A DNA stretch of 11,460 bases from SKVL01 sp051745565. GTDB lineage: Bacteria; Patescibacteriota; Minisyncoccia; Phycocordibacterales; CSBR16-193. Numbering within the stretch: the stretch's first letter is position 1; every line of letters starts with the position of its first letter. The stretch is taken from the NCBI GenBank assembly GCA_051745565.1, contig JBNJEF010000020.1, positions 1 to 11,460 on the forward strand, read 5' to 3'. The notes beneath the pieces were generated by a model. It saw nothing but the letters and a program-made list of their open reading frames with translations. It made no database searches and was not told where the DNA came from. Positions 11,395-11,460 of this stretch are shown in pieces. Made by a program: the position numbers and the translations under genes.

Positions 11395-11460
11395 TTAATT
11401 TTCAAAAAACCGTAACTCGTATCTATCTAAAGGACGTTGGACATTGAACTCAAACTCCAT
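11395..11460 (-). CDS. Possible C-terminus of a gene entering from the right edge
   Basis: An open minus-strand frame enters at the window edge and ends at TAA 11397-11395, giving 21 residues (starting MEFEFNVQRPLDRYELRF). Too short to identify. It ends 21 bases before tRNA-Leu, a plausible spacing. It could equally be chance, since a stop-free stretch of this length is common. Confidence 0.3.
   Translation of the reverse strand: MEFEFNVQRPLDRYELRFFEN

Noticed and set aside
1..11460. Alternative genetic code with UGA read as Gly
   Set aside because: No gene here needs in-frame UGA, and TGA serves as a natural stop (for example at 3416-3418).
1..11460. CRISPR array, insertion sequence or prophage
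   Set aside because: No regularly spaced direct repeats, no transposase or integrase frame and no phage genes. The only sign of transfer is the decayed fragment next to tRNA-Trp.

Overview
The window looks like a fragment of a Candidate Phyla Radiation (Patescibacteria, probably Paceibacteria/Parcubacteria) chromosome. This is an inference from several traits seen together: AT-rich intergenic DNA, an IF-2 that starts directly at its G domain, a DUF4446 membrane protein, many short membrane-anchored proteins of unknown function, and longer genes that mostly lack a Shine-Dalgarno sequence. The standard code fits: TGA is used as a stop and no in-frame TGA is needed.

Left part (1-2220, minus strand): a serpin gene runs off the left edge (N-terminal 186 residues present), followed upstream by a membrane-anchored DUF4352-like protein, tRNA-Trp(CCA), a frameshifted and 5'-truncated pseudogene abutting that tRNA, and rpmG (L33). 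rpmG-trnW is the start of the common bacterial rpmG-trnW-secE-nusG order, but here it is interrupted and not followed by secE.

Middle part (2300-3780, minus strand): a cluster of very small transcription units, most with their own hairpin terminator. They are a 78-aa protein, an apparently non-coding structured RNA of about 380 nt with a strong promoter and terminator (no family recognised), a 65-aa zinc-ribbon protein and a 34-aa single-helix membrane peptide. tRNA-Tyr(GTA) with encoded CCA follows. The three small ORFs carry good Shine-Dalgarno sites, unlike the other genes here.

Right-centre (3822-8719, minus strand): a ClpB/ClpC-type AAA+ unfoldase, a membrane-anchored acidic protein that may be a degenerate HtrA-like protease, and a NifS/IscS-type cysteine desulfurase. 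Each has a promoter candidate placed so close to the gene that it decides the start codon.

Right part (8736-11460): divergently transcribed on the plus strand are a DUF4446 protein, a structured three-way-junction leader/terminator, infB (IF-2) and rbfA, ending at a bidirectional terminator. Convergent to these is tRNA-Leu(UAG) and the possible C-terminus of another minus-strand gene at the edge. Functionally the window combines translation (infB, rbfA, rpmG, three tRNAs), protein quality control (ClpB/C, HtrA-like, serpin) and sulfur mobilisation (NifS). The observations most worth checking are the unassigned structured RNA, the serpin, the ClpB/ClpC mosaic and the small-gene cluster.
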